The notes under the pieces: generated by a model
Database searches by the model: none
The model's input: the letters and a program-made list of their open reading frames with translations, nothing else
What the model was told of the DNA's origin: nothing
Shown here: one piece after another, positions 43,201-51,027 of the stretch
Numbering within the stretch: the first letter of the stretch is position 1
How the letters are laid out: each line of letters opens with the position of its first letter
Program-made: the position numbers and the translations under genes
Source of the DNA: Mycolicibacterium hippocampi
GTDB taxonomy: Bacteria; Actinomycetota; Actinomycetes; Mycobacteriales; Mycobacteriaceae
DNA length: 64,000 nucleotides
Direction of reading: 5' to 3'
Assembly: GCF_010723735.1 (NCBI RefSeq)
Contig: NZ_BLLB01000001.1
Location: forward strand, 1 to 64,000

Positions 43201-44368
43201 GCTTGCGCAGCGCACCACCCACGAGGCGGTACGTGGTCTCCGGGGAAAACCCGATCCAACTCTTCGTCCCGAACGCATCATGCGGCGAGGGCGGCGGCAC
43301 CGACGGTGCAAGGCGCACAAAGCAGGTGCCGGCATACCCGGCGCTGCCAGTCAGGCCGGCCCAGTCCTCGGGGGTTCCGCAGTTGTCGTCGATGATCACC
43401 CGGAACGGCAGAACGCTGTTCCCCGCGCCGTGCAACCCACTGGCCGGGGGTGTCCACTCGCTACGCGGAAGCTCCGCCTCGTCGAAAAACTCCTCCAACT
43501 GCGCTGGGGAGGAAAACAGCAGCCGGCGCTCACCGCAGCCGTCGCGCTTGCTGTGATGCTGCATATGCGGCAGCCACTTCGTCCAGTCCCACACCGACGG
43601 GGCGTCGCTGACCACCAGAATCTGCAGGTCGGCGGGGCTGTGGAATGCCGCCAGCTGACACACCATCGCCCGCAGTAGAGCGCGTGCCTCGTCCATATCC
43701 CCGATAAACGAGACCCCCGCGAAACGTTGCAGCCAAATCACCTTGGCCATGTCGTCGATGTATTCCTGCTCCAGCAGGAACTTGCGCAGGGCGTGACCGG
43801 TGGCCGGTTCGATCTGTGATGCCTCGGGAATCTTCGGCTTCTCGATCGTCATGGCGAGCTTGACCTTGCCGACCCCGACCCGGACCTCGCCGAATTCATC
43901 CGAACTAGGCGATCGTTCCCACATGCGCTCGGTGCCGACCGCGGCCACGAGTTGGGCCGGGTCCCAATGGAAATGCTCGCGATGGTCGAACTGGGCGCGG
44001 CGCTGCACCTCGATCTCATCGCGCACATCGTCCTGGCGGGCGAAGTAGTTGGCCCGGTACTGCCGCAGCTCACCCCAGGACATCTTCTGCGCCGCTCCGC
44101 GGCCGCGGAACAGCATGCCCGCCATGCCGATCAACATCATGATCCCGAAAATGCCGAAACCCGATGCGAAGCTTCGCATTCCGGACATGTACATCGCGAC
44201 GATAAACCCGATCACACCGACAATCAGAACGATCGGCAGCACAATCCCCCACACACTTCGCGGCGGCGGGATCGGCGCCGGAATTGGCGGATCGATCGCG
44301 ATCTTGCCGCCCGCCGTCGCCGGCGGGCGTGCAATCGGGCCGGGCCGCCTGAACTGTTGAGTGGTCAC
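40211..44368 (-). CDS. eccC: EccC, three-domain FtsK/SpoIIIE motor ATPase of the ESX system
   Basis: Length is 1385 aa (fused EccCab form), from a GTG at 44368 that lies 7 nt after the -10. Two N-terminal membrane helices (IVLPIVLIVGVIGFIVAMY and GFGIFGIMMLIGMAGMLF) precede a stalk domain and three ATPase domains. ATPase 1 has a complete P-loop (IGTTGAGKSEG, about 515) and Walker B. ATPase 2 reads GAPRMGHTNA (about 877) and ATPase 3 reads GRAQSGRSAF (about 1167). Their P-loop Lys is replaced by His and Arg. In known EccC the second and third ATPases bind ATP or substrate with low activity. EccC recruits EsxB C-termini and drives secretion. It is a single-gene transcription unit. Confidence 0.95.
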   Translation of the reverse strand: MTTQQFRRPGPIARPPATAGGKIAIDPPIPAPIPPPRSVWGIVLPIVLIVGVIGFIVAMYMSGMRSFASGFGIFGIMMLIGMAGMLFRGRGAAQKMSWGELRQYRANYFARQDDVRDEIEVQRRAQFDHREHFHWDPAQLVAAVGTERMWERSPSSDEFGEVRVGVGKVKLAMTIEKPKIPEASQIEPATGHALRKFLLEQEYIDDMAKVIWLQRFAGVSFIGDMDEARALLRAMVCQLAAFHSPADLQILVVSDAPSVWDWTKWLPHMQHHSKRDGCGERRLLFSSPAQLEEFFDEAELPRSEWTPPASGLHGAGNSVLPFRVIIDDNCGTPEDWAGLTGSAGYAGTCFVRLAPSVPPPSPHDAFGTKSWIGFSPETTYRLVGGALRKRLPAEDLTPFSGVQHPSSDELDDAFYAKADQLSITAAERFARAMARFRASGGVTTVTDSGHQQRTLLDAVGVRDPRHLDVDRLWSPRRSQGPEWMRFPVGLDDSGQVVDLDLKEGSQQGMGMHSLFIGTTGAGKSEGIITEVASMALTHSPEVANVVFFDFKLKSAAGVLEQFPHVVASVSNLGDERHLVGRMYEALEGELDRRGALCNAAGPDVVDLTVYNQRRLTDPSLPPVPVLWVIADEYQELLSDRDWGDKFRSLFWRIMRQGRAYHMFLQLVGQTVDTQKLRDIRKLLGFTIAGRTGTEEDSREALGVGIAAKIDEKGAEGTAFLRVAQRQPRQFRFFYSSADFVPQTGPDDSRPLEAGTWFEPRAFTAEEAADIDGLLAEPVERDAAPATVPEAASVKIIDAVIGSLQATGAAPPRQLWLPPLGAPPAADDLVARLRGKPWDVDYGQNPGLVLPVGLEDRPRQHRQDVCYLNMLESSALIVGAPRMGHTNAVMTMITAGALMYRPERVQFYCIAASGPQLAVLNDLPHVAAVAALHDTEGVTRLLATVRGIVDERERLFATRGLDMEQVREAKFGPHPTDIGVSGGDVVLVIDGWGNFNDANQKWAEQVMSLMRAGNYGVRTIVTHTSYLSKLNTQVKNLSTERIELRMTDERESELGRRDPTVNRGKEVPNKPGHGLSAAGFHIMIGEPVLANDPSGRIDARGVGAVVRQVAGVEKFAEVKRLPERVPLSDVLARVNGGAQRDLVPFGLSESDLGPAFIDFAENPHAVVVGRAQSGRSAFLRTMMHSVMAHYSPDEATIVLIDPRRRHMGVVPEETWLSRYAYTLNDIKKAAGELAELFDRRTPPPGTSPTEMLKRQFWTGRKIFVFADDVTSWNSAQNPLMQLADYVETADQLGMHIIAAADIKLWSFQASGNSMLGRLAGALQPTIILDGRREHGPIISGVYGEPQRQGKGIYVHPGGTTDGVLVAWTPEPVRSTPPRHSSPIGQS

Positions 44369-44375
44369 GTATCCG

Positions 44376-44416
44376 ACCCTAACCCCGTCCAGGGGGCTAT
44401 ATCGGCGCCAATTTCA
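44376..44416 (-). promoter_or_regulatory. shared-type promoter of eccC
   Basis: On the minus strand TGAAATTGGCGCCG, 21 nt, TAGGGT (44381-44376), then 7 nt to the GTG at 44368. Confidence 0.75.
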
Positions 44417-44484
44417 GAGCGCCCGATAACCAGAAAACCCACGATGCTGCGACCCCCTTCACGCAACAACCGGTAATCGAACTG

Positions 44485-45000
44485 TCAGGGGCCCACCGGG
44501 GCAAGCCCGCCGAAACCACCCCCGGCCGCGCCGCCCGGATCAATTGGCTCGACGTCATCGACCCTGACCATCAGCCCGTTGTGGTCATATTCCCAATGCC
44601 AACTATCCGCGCCGGTATTGCTGACCGGGCGGATGCTCGGTGCGCCCCCGCCGCCGCTGGCCCCCGGCGGCGGCATCGGCTGCATAGTCTGAGCGACCGA
44701 CCTGATGTCGGCGGCGCTCTCAGTGTCCTGCCCCCGAAGCTCGGTCGTGGCGGTCTCGGCCTTCTGAACCCCTTCGATGGGCTCCGGCGCCAGCGTCGCC
44801 GAGCAGTGCGCGACATTCTCGGCCACCGCGACGGCCACGGCGTTGGCGGCGACATCGATCGGCGAAATACCCCCCGCAGGCATCGGAACCGGGCCAGGCT
44901 GGGCCGACCGGCTCACCTCCCCAGCGATCGACTGGGCAGTGCCCGTGACCGCCGCGGGCAACACCTCGATCGGCTTCGCGCCCCCAGATACTGCAGGCAT
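44485..45000 (-). CDS. hypothetical ESX-associated protein
   Basis: Length is 171 aa with GGGGAG 8 nt before the ATG at 45000. The first 100 residues are Ala/Val/Glu helices (IDVAANAVAVAVAENVAHCSATLAPEPIEGVQKAETATTELRGQDTESAADIRSVA, in short helical runs). The C-terminal 70 residues are Pro/Gly-rich, ending GGFGGLAPVGP, with a WHWEYDHNGLMVRVDD core. No signal peptide or membrane helix is visible. It is the last gene of the operon that includes the EspK-like protein, and may be a small secreted partner. The family is not recognised. Confidence 0.5.
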   Translation of the reverse strand: MPAVSGGAKPIEVLPAAVTGTAQSIAGEVSRSAQPGPVPMPAGGISPIDVAANAVAVAVAENVAHCSATLAPEPIEGVQKAETATTELRGQDTESAADIRSVAQTMQPMPPPGASGGGGAPSIRPVSNTGADSWHWEYDHNGLMVRVDDVEPIDPGGAAGGGFGGLAPVGP

Positions 45001-45014
45001 CTACACAACTCCCC

Positions 45015-47549
45015 TCATGCGGCCATCGTGGGCCATAGTTCAGCTTCCTTCGCGATATGCCTTGCCGTGTAGGCGATCTCGACATAATCCGGTGTCGTGC
45101 TGCGCCACCACGACAGCAGCTCCGCGGCGCGGGCCACGTTGTGGAAACAACGCGCATAGGCAGACGGGCCCACGTCGCCAGCCACCCGACCTGGCCGCTG
45201 GCCCGCGCTGTCGAGGATCGCTGCGCGCATCGCCACGTCAAGATCGGCCCACAACTCTTCGATCACCGGCTCACCATTCTCGATCGCCGTAGCGACCTGG
45301 CGAATGGCCGGAGGAACCTGGAAGCCCAGCAGCTCAGAGGCGCGAGATAGGACCGTGCGCACTGCGGCAACCGTCAACGCCCATAGCTGGGAACGATCAA
45401 CCACCCCGCCGGTGGTCAGGCGCGCGTACTCGGGGCGGTCAATGGACTCCAGCCGATGAATACGAGTTTCATCCAGCCCCGGCGGTGCTGAGTCGGCCTT
45501 GATCGGTGACGTGGTCAACGCGCAATTCTCGATATGCCGTACACCGGCATCCCGCGCCACAGCGGCGTTGCCGCCATAGTCCGTCGACACCGCCAGCGCC
45601 CACAACTCGACGTTCGGGTTGCTCGCCATGCACATCTGCCCGTACGCGGTCATCGTCTGGGCTGGGTTGACCCAGCCGAACCAGCGGGCGTGAAAATCCT
45701 TGTCCAAACCAGGATCTGAAAAAACTAGCCGCGCGGAGCTGGGCAGAAACACCCCCGGCGGGATGAACCCGCTGCCCTCACTGCTCACCACCCATGCCTG
45801 CGGTCCTGACGGCGTCTTGAACATCCCGACGCACCAGTCGATGCACCCATAAACCCGCGAGGCGTGCATCAGCTCGTAGACCAGTTCCGAGGCCTTATCG
45901 AGCAACGGGTCAGGCGCCCCAGACTGCGCCCCTGCGATCGCGCCCGCCGCTGCGGCGCTGACACCCGAGGCGACCACACCCGGCGGAAGCGCTGTCCCCT
46001 GGCCCGGGCTGGCAGGTGGAGCTGGCGGCGGCGCGGGCGGCGGTGCGCCCGCCGCAGCTGGCGCGACCTGCCTGGGCTGCAAATCAGAGTTGAACGGAGG
46101 CAGCGGGCCAGCCGGAGCGGCCGCTGGCGGCATCATCGGCGCACCCATCGACCCCATGTGGCCGGCCGGAACACTCGCCGCCGACCCTGGCGACGCGACG
46201 TGCGCAGGCCCGCCAGCCGCCGACACCGGCGCGGGACCGGCCGAGACCGGCGTACTCGACGCACCCGTAGTCGAACTCAGGGGCTGCGCCGGAGGAGGAG
46301 CAACAGGCGGCGGCAACACCGAGCCCGTACCTAAGCCCGCATTGAACCCGCGGGAAAAGTCAGACGAGGTAGCCGCCCCCGGTGCGCCACCACCACCCGC
46401 AGCTGCAGACGGAAGACCGCCCGCCGCCGGCGACACAGAAGACGGCAGCGACGACGACAGCCCCGCATTGGAAGACAACGAACTAGGCGACAGACCACCG
46501 GTCCCCGCCGACGACAACCCGCTCGCAGACGGCGGCTTAAACCCACTCCCGATCGAACCTAGCGGCGATGACCCGCCGCCTCCGCTCCCGGTCATCGCGG
46601 GCGGCGGCGCGGTTGGAACAGCGCTCGGCGAAGAGCCGAATAGCTCCGGCCGCCCATCGGCAAGCGGCCCGTTTTTCATAGGATCAGCTGCACCGTCGCC
46701 CGGGGTCTCGACGCCATCCTTGCCTGCTGATCCAGTTTCTCCCGGAGTCTGGCCGGGCACGGGACTTTCGCCCGCTTGGCTATCTGAGCCCGGGCTGGGG
46801 TTGCCTTCAGGCCGGTCGGCGCCTGGTGTTCCATTCGATCCGCTGAAATTTTCAGGCCGGTCGCTTGGAGTAGAAGGCGGCGTGCCGCCCGAGCCAGTGG
46901 GATTGTCGAGGGCCTGGACGTTGTCGCCGTTGCCGCCTTGGGTGGTGTGATCGGCTGGTGTGATCTGGCCGCCGCTGGGCAGCTGGCTTGAGGGGGTGCC
47001 GCCGATGTTGGCGGCGAGCTCTGCGATAGACGCGGCTGTGTCAGTCCCTACAGCCAGTGCTTCCCCTTGCGCTGCGGTGATGACGGCTTCGATTGCTGCG
47101 TAGATGGCGGCCATTGCCGCGCCAGCGCCTAACGGCGAGCCCGCCAAAGCCTGAAGTTGCTGCTTGAGCCGTTCGATCTCCTCATGTGCTTTGCGGTCGA
47201 TCTCTTCGAGCCGGCCCCGGGCATGCCAGATCAGCTCAGCTGTTTCTTTGACGGCCTTGGCCATCTCGCCGTAGAGGTCCGAGTGATTGATCACCGTCTG
47301 CGCCGTGCGATACGAGCGCTCACACATCGCGTCGATCATCTGCCCGGAATTGGAACCGCCGAGGTCATCGGCTGCGCGACGGATCGCCGCTGCCGACATG
47401 CTCAGATCGGCACTTTTCTTACTCAGCGCGCTCGCGGTGTCCGACCACGACTCCGGCGACGTCGACGGCCAGGACCCGCCCAGAATGCGCATTGAGTACG
47501 GCCGTGTCGGCATCCCCGGGCCTGTGGCAACTGCTGCTGAAGCCGGCAT
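45015..47549 (-). CDS. EspK-like large ESX substrate or accessory protein
   Basis: Length is 844 aa. The N-terminus (about 25-150) is a helical WXG100-like hairpin (ESWSDTASALSKKSADLSMSAAAIRRAADDLGG, then KAVKETAELIWHARGRLEEIDRKAHEEIERLKQQLQ). A long Pro/Gly/Ser/Ala region covers about 190-550. The C-terminal 280 residues are globular and resemble the paired DUF5631/DUF5632-type domains of EspK (CIDWCVGMFKTPSGPQAWVVSSEGSGFIPPGVFLPSSARLVF, and SELLGFQVPPAIRQVATAIENGEPVIEELWADLD). EspK is an ESX-1-linked chaperone-like factor for EspB. An EspB-like protein is encoded at 49044-50714, which fits. It is 20 nt after the 219-aa membrane protein. Confidence 0.75.
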   Translation of the reverse strand: MPASAAVATGPGMPTRPYSMRILGGSWPSTSPESWSDTASALSKKSADLSMSAAAIRRAADDLGGSNSGQMIDAMCERSYRTAQTVINHSDLYGEMAKAVKETAELIWHARGRLEEIDRKAHEEIERLKQQLQALAGSPLGAGAAMAAIYAAIEAVITAAQGEALAVGTDTAASIAELAANIGGTPSSQLPSGGQITPADHTTQGGNGDNVQALDNPTGSGGTPPSTPSDRPENFSGSNGTPGADRPEGNPSPGSDSQAGESPVPGQTPGETGSAGKDGVETPGDGAADPMKNGPLADGRPELFGSSPSAVPTAPPPAMTGSGGGGSSPLGSIGSGFKPPSASGLSSAGTGGLSPSSLSSNAGLSSSLPSSVSPAAGGLPSAAAGGGGAPGAATSSDFSRGFNAGLGTGSVLPPPVAPPPAQPLSSTTGASSTPVSAGPAPVSAAGGPAHVASPGSAASVPAGHMGSMGAPMMPPAAAPAGPLPPFNSDLQPRQVAPAAAGAPPPAPPPAPPASPGQGTALPPGVVASGVSAAAAGAIAGAQSGAPDPLLDKASELVYELMHASRVYGCIDWCVGMFKTPSGPQAWVVSSEGSGFIPPGVFLPSSARLVFSDPGLDKDFHARWFGWVNPAQTMTAYGQMCMASNPNVELWALAVSTDYGGNAAVARDAGVRHIENCALTTSPIKADSAPPGLDETRIHRLESIDRPEYARLTTGGVVDRSQLWALTVAAVRTVLSRASELLGFQVPPAIRQVATAIENGEPVIEELWADLDVAMRAAILDSAGQRPGRVAGDVGPSAYARCFHNVARAAELLSWWRSTTPDYVEIAYTARHIAKEAELWPTMAA

Positions 47550-47569
47550 CAGCTAGTCCCCCCCATCAG

Positions 47570-48229
47570 CTACCAGCCAGCACCGAGCGAATCGCAGATG
47601 GATTGCGGACCGCCATAGGCAATGAGGCTGTCGGTCCAGGCCGCGCTGTCATAGGACTTTTCTGGCCCTGGCTCTATGTTGTTGACCAGCAGCCACAGGT
47701 CATCAATATGGCGCTCCAAAGTGCGGGTAAATCGCGGCTGAACTCCCGGATGCTCCTTCATCGCCACCTCGACGCGGGCCACCCAGTCCTCAGTGTCACT
47801 TATGAATTTGGGGAGAGCTCCGTCCCTTGCAGGTGTTCCGGGCTGGCCAAGGGCGAACCACGCTTTGGCGGTGGTGCTGTACTCACTCATCAGCGGTCCG
47901 ATGGCTGCGCAGAGTGCGCGGTCGGCCTGCTCAGTGGACGCGGGGCTAGATGACGCGGCCGGGTCTCCAGCAGATGGAGCGGCGTTGTTCGAGTCGTTGC
48001 TGTCGACGCGGGTTGTCAGGGCCACTACCAGCGCGGATGCCGCCAGAACCACAGCGAGGATGATGCCCGCGGCGGCGAGTGCCGTCCGCAGGCGTCCCGG
48101 GCGTCGGGGCTGCAACACCGGTGGAGGCGCCGGCGGGCCGTAGCCGGATGGGCCGGGGCCAGGAGGCGGCCCATAGGGGCCACCGTTCGGCGGCGGCACA
48201 TATGCTTGGGTTTTCCCGCCCGCTGTCAT
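47570..48229 (-). CDS. Pro-rich single-pass membrane protein of the ESX locus
   Basis: Length is 219 aa from the ATG at 48229. The GGAGG is only 1 nt upstream of this ATG, so the start could be different (the GTG about 30 nt downstream is possible). Residues 1-50 are Pro/Gly-rich (PYGPPPGPGPSGYGPP). One membrane helix (LRTALAAAGIILAVVLAASALVVALTT) is followed by a small extracytoplasmic helical domain (ALCAAIGPLMSEYSTTAKAWFALG, VQPRFTRTLERHIDDLWLLVNNI, and a C-terminal Cys). This class of mycobacterial membrane protein often accompanies ESX genes, but its function is unknown. It precedes the EspK-like gene. Confidence 0.55.
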   Translation of the reverse strand: MTAGGKTQAYVPPPNGGPYGPPPGPGPSGYGPPAPPPVLQPRRPGRLRTALAAAGIILAVVLAASALVVALTTRVDSNDSNNAAPSAGDPAASSSPASTEQADRALCAAIGPLMSEYSTTAKAWFALGQPGTPARDGALPKFISDTEDWVARVEVAMKEHPGVQPRFTRTLERHIDDLWLLVNNIEPGPEKSYDSAAWTDSLIAYGGPQSICDSLGAGW

Positions 48230-48415
48230 ACCTCCAGGGTAAACGGCCCCGGTGGGGTCTGGCACCGCCAAATTAGGCCCCGATCCGCTCGGCACCTCCC
48301 TGTCAACACATGTTCGCGGCCTTTCACAGGTTGGCTGCCTACAGCTACCCCGGATCTGTAGCGGACCCGCGCGGCACCTCAACGAGCCGCTGCGATGGCG
48401 CAGCATCGCGCCGCC
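48230..48415. other. intergenic stretch upstream of the plus-strand promoter
   Basis: This part of the 480-bp gap holds no convincing gene. The minus strand has TTGACA at about 48312-48307 and TAATTT at about 48281-48276, but their spacing (25 nt) is too long for a standard promoter. The rest of the gap (48416-48711) is described in the following entries. From 48546 to 48711 nothing was recognised. Confidence 0.4.
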
Positions 48416-48455
48416 GAATTTTGTGCACGGAGGGGCGTGGGCGCTGCGGTAGCGT
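48416..48455 (+). promoter_or_regulatory. shared-type promoter on the plus strand with no protein-coding gene behind it
   Basis: GAATTTTGTGCAC (48416-48428), exactly 21 nt, then TAGCGT (48450-48455). Sequence, spacing and -10 match the secretion-operon promoters, but the orientation is opposite to all nearby genes. The predicted start of transcription is about 48461. Confidence 0.7.
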
Positions 48456-48460
48456 TCGTG

Positions 48461-48545
48461 GTGTTCCGGTCGCGCCCCCCGAGGTCGGAACCGGAAGGGC
48501 CCGACTCCTCCCACCCTTGGTCGGGCCCTTCCACTTAAAACTTTC
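48461..48545 (+). ncRNA. candidate plasmid small RNA or 25-residue leader peptide
   Basis: The transcript expected from the 48416-48455 promoter is about 80 nt. It has a 6-bp hairpin (gttccg/cggaac) and then a 12-bp perfect stem at 48493-48532. A leaderless frame GTG 48461 to TAA 48538 would give 25 residues (MFRSRPPRSEPEGPDSSHPW followed by SGPST), overlapping the hairpin. The transcript may act as RNA, as a peptide, or as both. No target was identified by eye. The call is inference from promoter plus terminator geometry. Confidence 0.5.
48493..48532 (+). terminator. 12-bp perfect hairpin, likely terminator of the small transcript
   Basis: GGAAGGGCCCGA (48493-48504) pairs with TCGGGCCCTTCC (48521-48532) across a 16-nt loop. 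It is followed by ACTTAAAACTTT instead of a full T tract. Mycobacterial terminators often lack a strong T tract. Confidence 0.6.
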
Positions 48546-48711
48546 GAACGGCATTTGTTGCCAATACTTCTCGCGATCACAGTCAGTCTGCCTGCCCCAG
48601 ACCGTGCCCCGTGCGTTAGTCAATCAGCGCGGGGTTTTGGCTATAGGCCCGCCAAGGCCGATCTGAAAAACTCGGTTCTGACTCAGCGCTTTTCGGAGCT
48701 AGACCTGCGGA

Positions 48712-49044
48712 TCAGATGTCGGTAATGCTGTAGTGGTCCCAGAACTCTTTGCGGGACAGCATCATTGCCTCGTTCGCGGCGGCGAACAGATCGTTGAGCT
48801 TCTTTTCCAACGCCAAGTTGGTCAGCGATGTGCGGGCAGCCTCGTGGATGAACAGTTCGAGGAGCCGGCCGTCGTCACCGAGGGTGAACCGCACATAGCC
48901 ATCGGGGTCTTCGACCTCGGTGCGCAGCGCCCCGAGCTGGGCGATCATCTTGTCGAGACGCTCCAGGGTCGCGGCCTGTTCCGCTTCGGAAAACTTGACC
49001 TTTTCCTCGTCGCCGAGATCGTCGAACCCCACGCCGCCCAACAT
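48712..49044 (-). CDS. EspL/YbaB-like small protein
   Basis: Length is 110 aa. A helical start (EKVKFSEAEQAATLERLDKMIAQLGALRTEVED) is followed by a beta sheet (GYVRFTLGDDGRLLELFIHEAA) and a C-terminal helix (TNLALEKKLNDLFAAANEAMMLSRKEFWDHY). This is the YbaB/EbfC fold used by EspL, a stabiliser of ESX-1 substrates. Its ATG shares one base with the stop of the EspB-like gene (TAATG), indicating translational coupling. Confidence 0.7.
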   Translation of the reverse strand: MLGGVGFDDLGDEEKVKFSEAEQAATLERLDKMIAQLGALRTEVEDPDGYVRFTLGDDGRLLELFIHEAARTSLTNLALEKKLNDLFAAANEAMMLSRKEFWDHYSITDI

Positions 49045-50714
49045 TAGGCGCCGTCCTTCGGTGCGACGGTCGTGATACGGCGAATCAGCGGAGCGCTACT
49101 GCGCTGAGGTGCGTCGTCGTTGGGCGGCGGGTCGTCGTCCTTGCGGTCCGGTGCGGTTGTCGACACTGCGATCCGGTCAGCAGTCACCTTGCCGGTCACC
49201 GATTCTGTGTGCGGACGATCTTTGCCCACAACCTGTTTGGGCTTTGCATTGCGCTCGTCGGCCCCGCCGCCTTGGCCTGCACCCCCTGGCATGCCGGCCA
49301 TCGGCATGCCTCCCATCGGCATCATGCCGCCGCCCGGGCCCATCGTGGGGCTCACCGGCGGAGGCAGCGACCCACCGGTGGGCAAGGTCGGCGGGGTGGG
49401 GTTGGGGCCCGTGGAGGGCATCACCGGCGGCGTCGACGGTGCCCCGCCGGAGGCTGGCGACGTCATGCCACCCCCGCCCCCTCCGCCGCCGAAGCCGCTC
49501 ATGTCATCGAGCGGCGCATCGTCTAGGCCCAGGTCCTCGGTGCCGATGTCGTCGAGCTCGGGTTGCATCAACCCCGACAGCCCTTGAGTAGCCGCACCCA
49601 TCGCCTGCGTTCCGGCCTGAATCAGCGATTCGGGCGCCTTCATCATCGATGACATCGCGCCGCCCAGTAGTCCCCCGGCCGCCCCGAGAACCGTGGGGAT
49701 CATGCTGGGAAGCATCGAGGCCAGCTGACCGGCCATATCCTGTGACCCGGGCTCTCCCGGCGTCGCTTCGCCCGGCAGACCCGTTCCTTCCCCCGCAGCG
49801 GCCGCGGCAGCCGCCTCGCCGGCGGGAACGTCGGGGATACCGTCGCCGTCCAGATCAACCTCACCGGCGGTGGTGGCTTCTGTGCTGGCGTAGTAGCCGC
49901 CGAAGCCTTGCGCGGTTTGGGCCTCCATCTGAGCTTTCTGCTCCACCGCGTTGGCCAGCGGCACCGCGTACATCCCGCCGGTCTGCGCGTTAGCCTGCGC
50001 CAGCGTCTGTAGCTGGTGGTTCATCGCTTGAAACGCGTCCGGACTCGGGATGTCGCTGCGCGCCTGAGCGACCTCTTGAGCATGGCGATTGGCCTGCTCG
50101 GCGACCGTATCGGCGCGCTGGCCGGAGGTTTCCAACGCATTGGCGTATTTGATCAGGTGTCCGCGCACCACGTCGGTGGCCACGGGGCTATCCCAGCTGT
50201 CTGGGAGGCTATCGGCGACCGACCGTACCGCGGCTGAGGCGTCGCGGGCCGAGCCTGCGACCTGACGCCATCCCGAAATGAACGCTTCGCCGCTGGCGGA
50301 GTCGCCGGAGTGCACCGCATTGGAGATGATCTCGGCGGGCGCGGCGGGTGGTGCGGCCAGCACTGGACGCGCGTCGGGAGGGATTGGTGGCGACGGGGGC
50401 GCCCAGCCCGACACGGCGGCGCCCTCACTGGCGGTGTTGAGGCTGGAGATTTTGGTTGCGTTGGCCGCATCTTTGGCGGTGAAACCTGCTGCCACGTTGG
50501 CCAGCTGCTCGGCGGTCGCGGCTAGCCCTGCCGCCTGTTCGACCAGGACGCTGGCCAAGGTGGTGCCCGCAGTGGTGAGCCTGCCCGCAGCGCCCACCGA
50601 CGCCGGATCTGCGGCCAGCGGGGGATGCTCGGGGTTAGCTGTCGTCACATCCGACAGCGCTGCGGTGATCCGTTGCGCTGCCGAGACCAGTCCACTCGGG
50701 TCAACAGAAACCAT
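49044..50714 (-). CDS. EspB-like secreted protein (fused PE-like and PPE-like domains)
   Basis: Length is 556 aa. The N-terminal 95 residues are a PE/EspC-like helical pair ending in F78-TAK-D82, the place where EspB has YxxxD. Residues about 140-250 match the PPE-like part of EspB: GEAFISGWRQVAGSARDASAAVRSVADSLPDSWDSPVATDVVRGHL, with the W-containing turn, then QANRHAQEVAQARSDIPSPDAFQAMNHQL. The C-terminus is Gly/Pro/Met-rich low-complexity. EspB forms secreted heptameric rings. Its presence on a plasmid with EspK- and EspL-like genes reproduces the ESX-1 EspB module. Confidence 0.75.
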   Translation of the reverse strand: MVSVDPSGLVSAAQRITAALSDVTTANPEHPPLAADPASVGAAGRLTTAGTTLASVLVEQAAGLAATAEQLANVAAGFTAKDAANATKISSLNTASEGAAVSGWAPPSPPIPPDARPVLAAPPAAPAEIISNAVHSGDSASGEAFISGWRQVAGSARDASAAVRSVADSLPDSWDSPVATDVVRGHLIKYANALETSGQRADTVAEQANRHAQEVAQARSDIPSPDAFQAMNHQLQTLAQANAQTGGMYAVPLANAVEQKAQMEAQTAQGFGGYYASTEATTAGEVDLDGDGIPDVPAGEAAAAAAAGEGTGLPGEATPGEPGSQDMAGQLASMLPSMIPTVLGAAGGLLGGAMSSMMKAPESLIQAGTQAMGAATQGLSGLMQPELDDIGTEDLGLDDAPLDDMSGFGGGGGGGGMTSPASGGAPSTPPVMPSTGPNPTPPTLPTGGSLPPPVSPTMGPGGGMMPMGGMPMAGMPGGAGQGGGADERNAKPKQVVGKDRPHTESVTGKVTADRIAVSTTAPDRKDDDPPPNDDAPQRSSAPLIRRITTVAPKDGA

Positions 50715-50718
50715 CGGT

Positions 50719-51027
50719 CTAGAGATTCCTCAGTCGGTCACGGGCGGCGGCCAGGTCCCTTTCGGTGGGGAAATCTGCGTAGCAGACGGGATCGAGCTTG
50801 GCGTGCTCCATCTGCTCGCGCAGTGCCACCTGCCCCTGAAGATACGCCACGTCAGCGCAGGCCATGATTCGCTGAGCTAACTCGTGCATGTTGTCGCGCA
50901 TGGCTTTGGGTTCGAGCTGAACGCCCAGGATGTGCCCCTTGACGGCATTTCTGACCAGGACCGCATCGTCGGGGGTCCTGGCCAGGAACGCCTGCTCGCT
51001 CAGCGGCAGGTTGTCATTGCTGGTCAA
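50719..51027 (-). CDS. hypothetical protein of the EspB operon
   Basis: Length is 102 aa. The frame starts at a TTG (51027), overlapping the EspC-like gene by 14 nt. No strong RBS is visible, so the start is uncertain. The predicted helices (LSEQAFLARTPDDAVLVRNAVKGHILGVQLEPKAMRDNMHELAQRIMACADVAYLQGQVAL, in shorter runs) carry no membrane segment or known motif. It is placed between an EspC-like substrate and the EspB-like gene, and may be a small chaperone. Function is not recognised. Confidence 0.55.
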   Translation of the reverse strand: MTSNDNLPLSEQAFLARTPDDAVLVRNAVKGHILGVQLEPKAMRDNMHELAQRIMACADVAYLQGQVALREQMEHAKLDPVCYADFPTERDLAAARDRLRNL

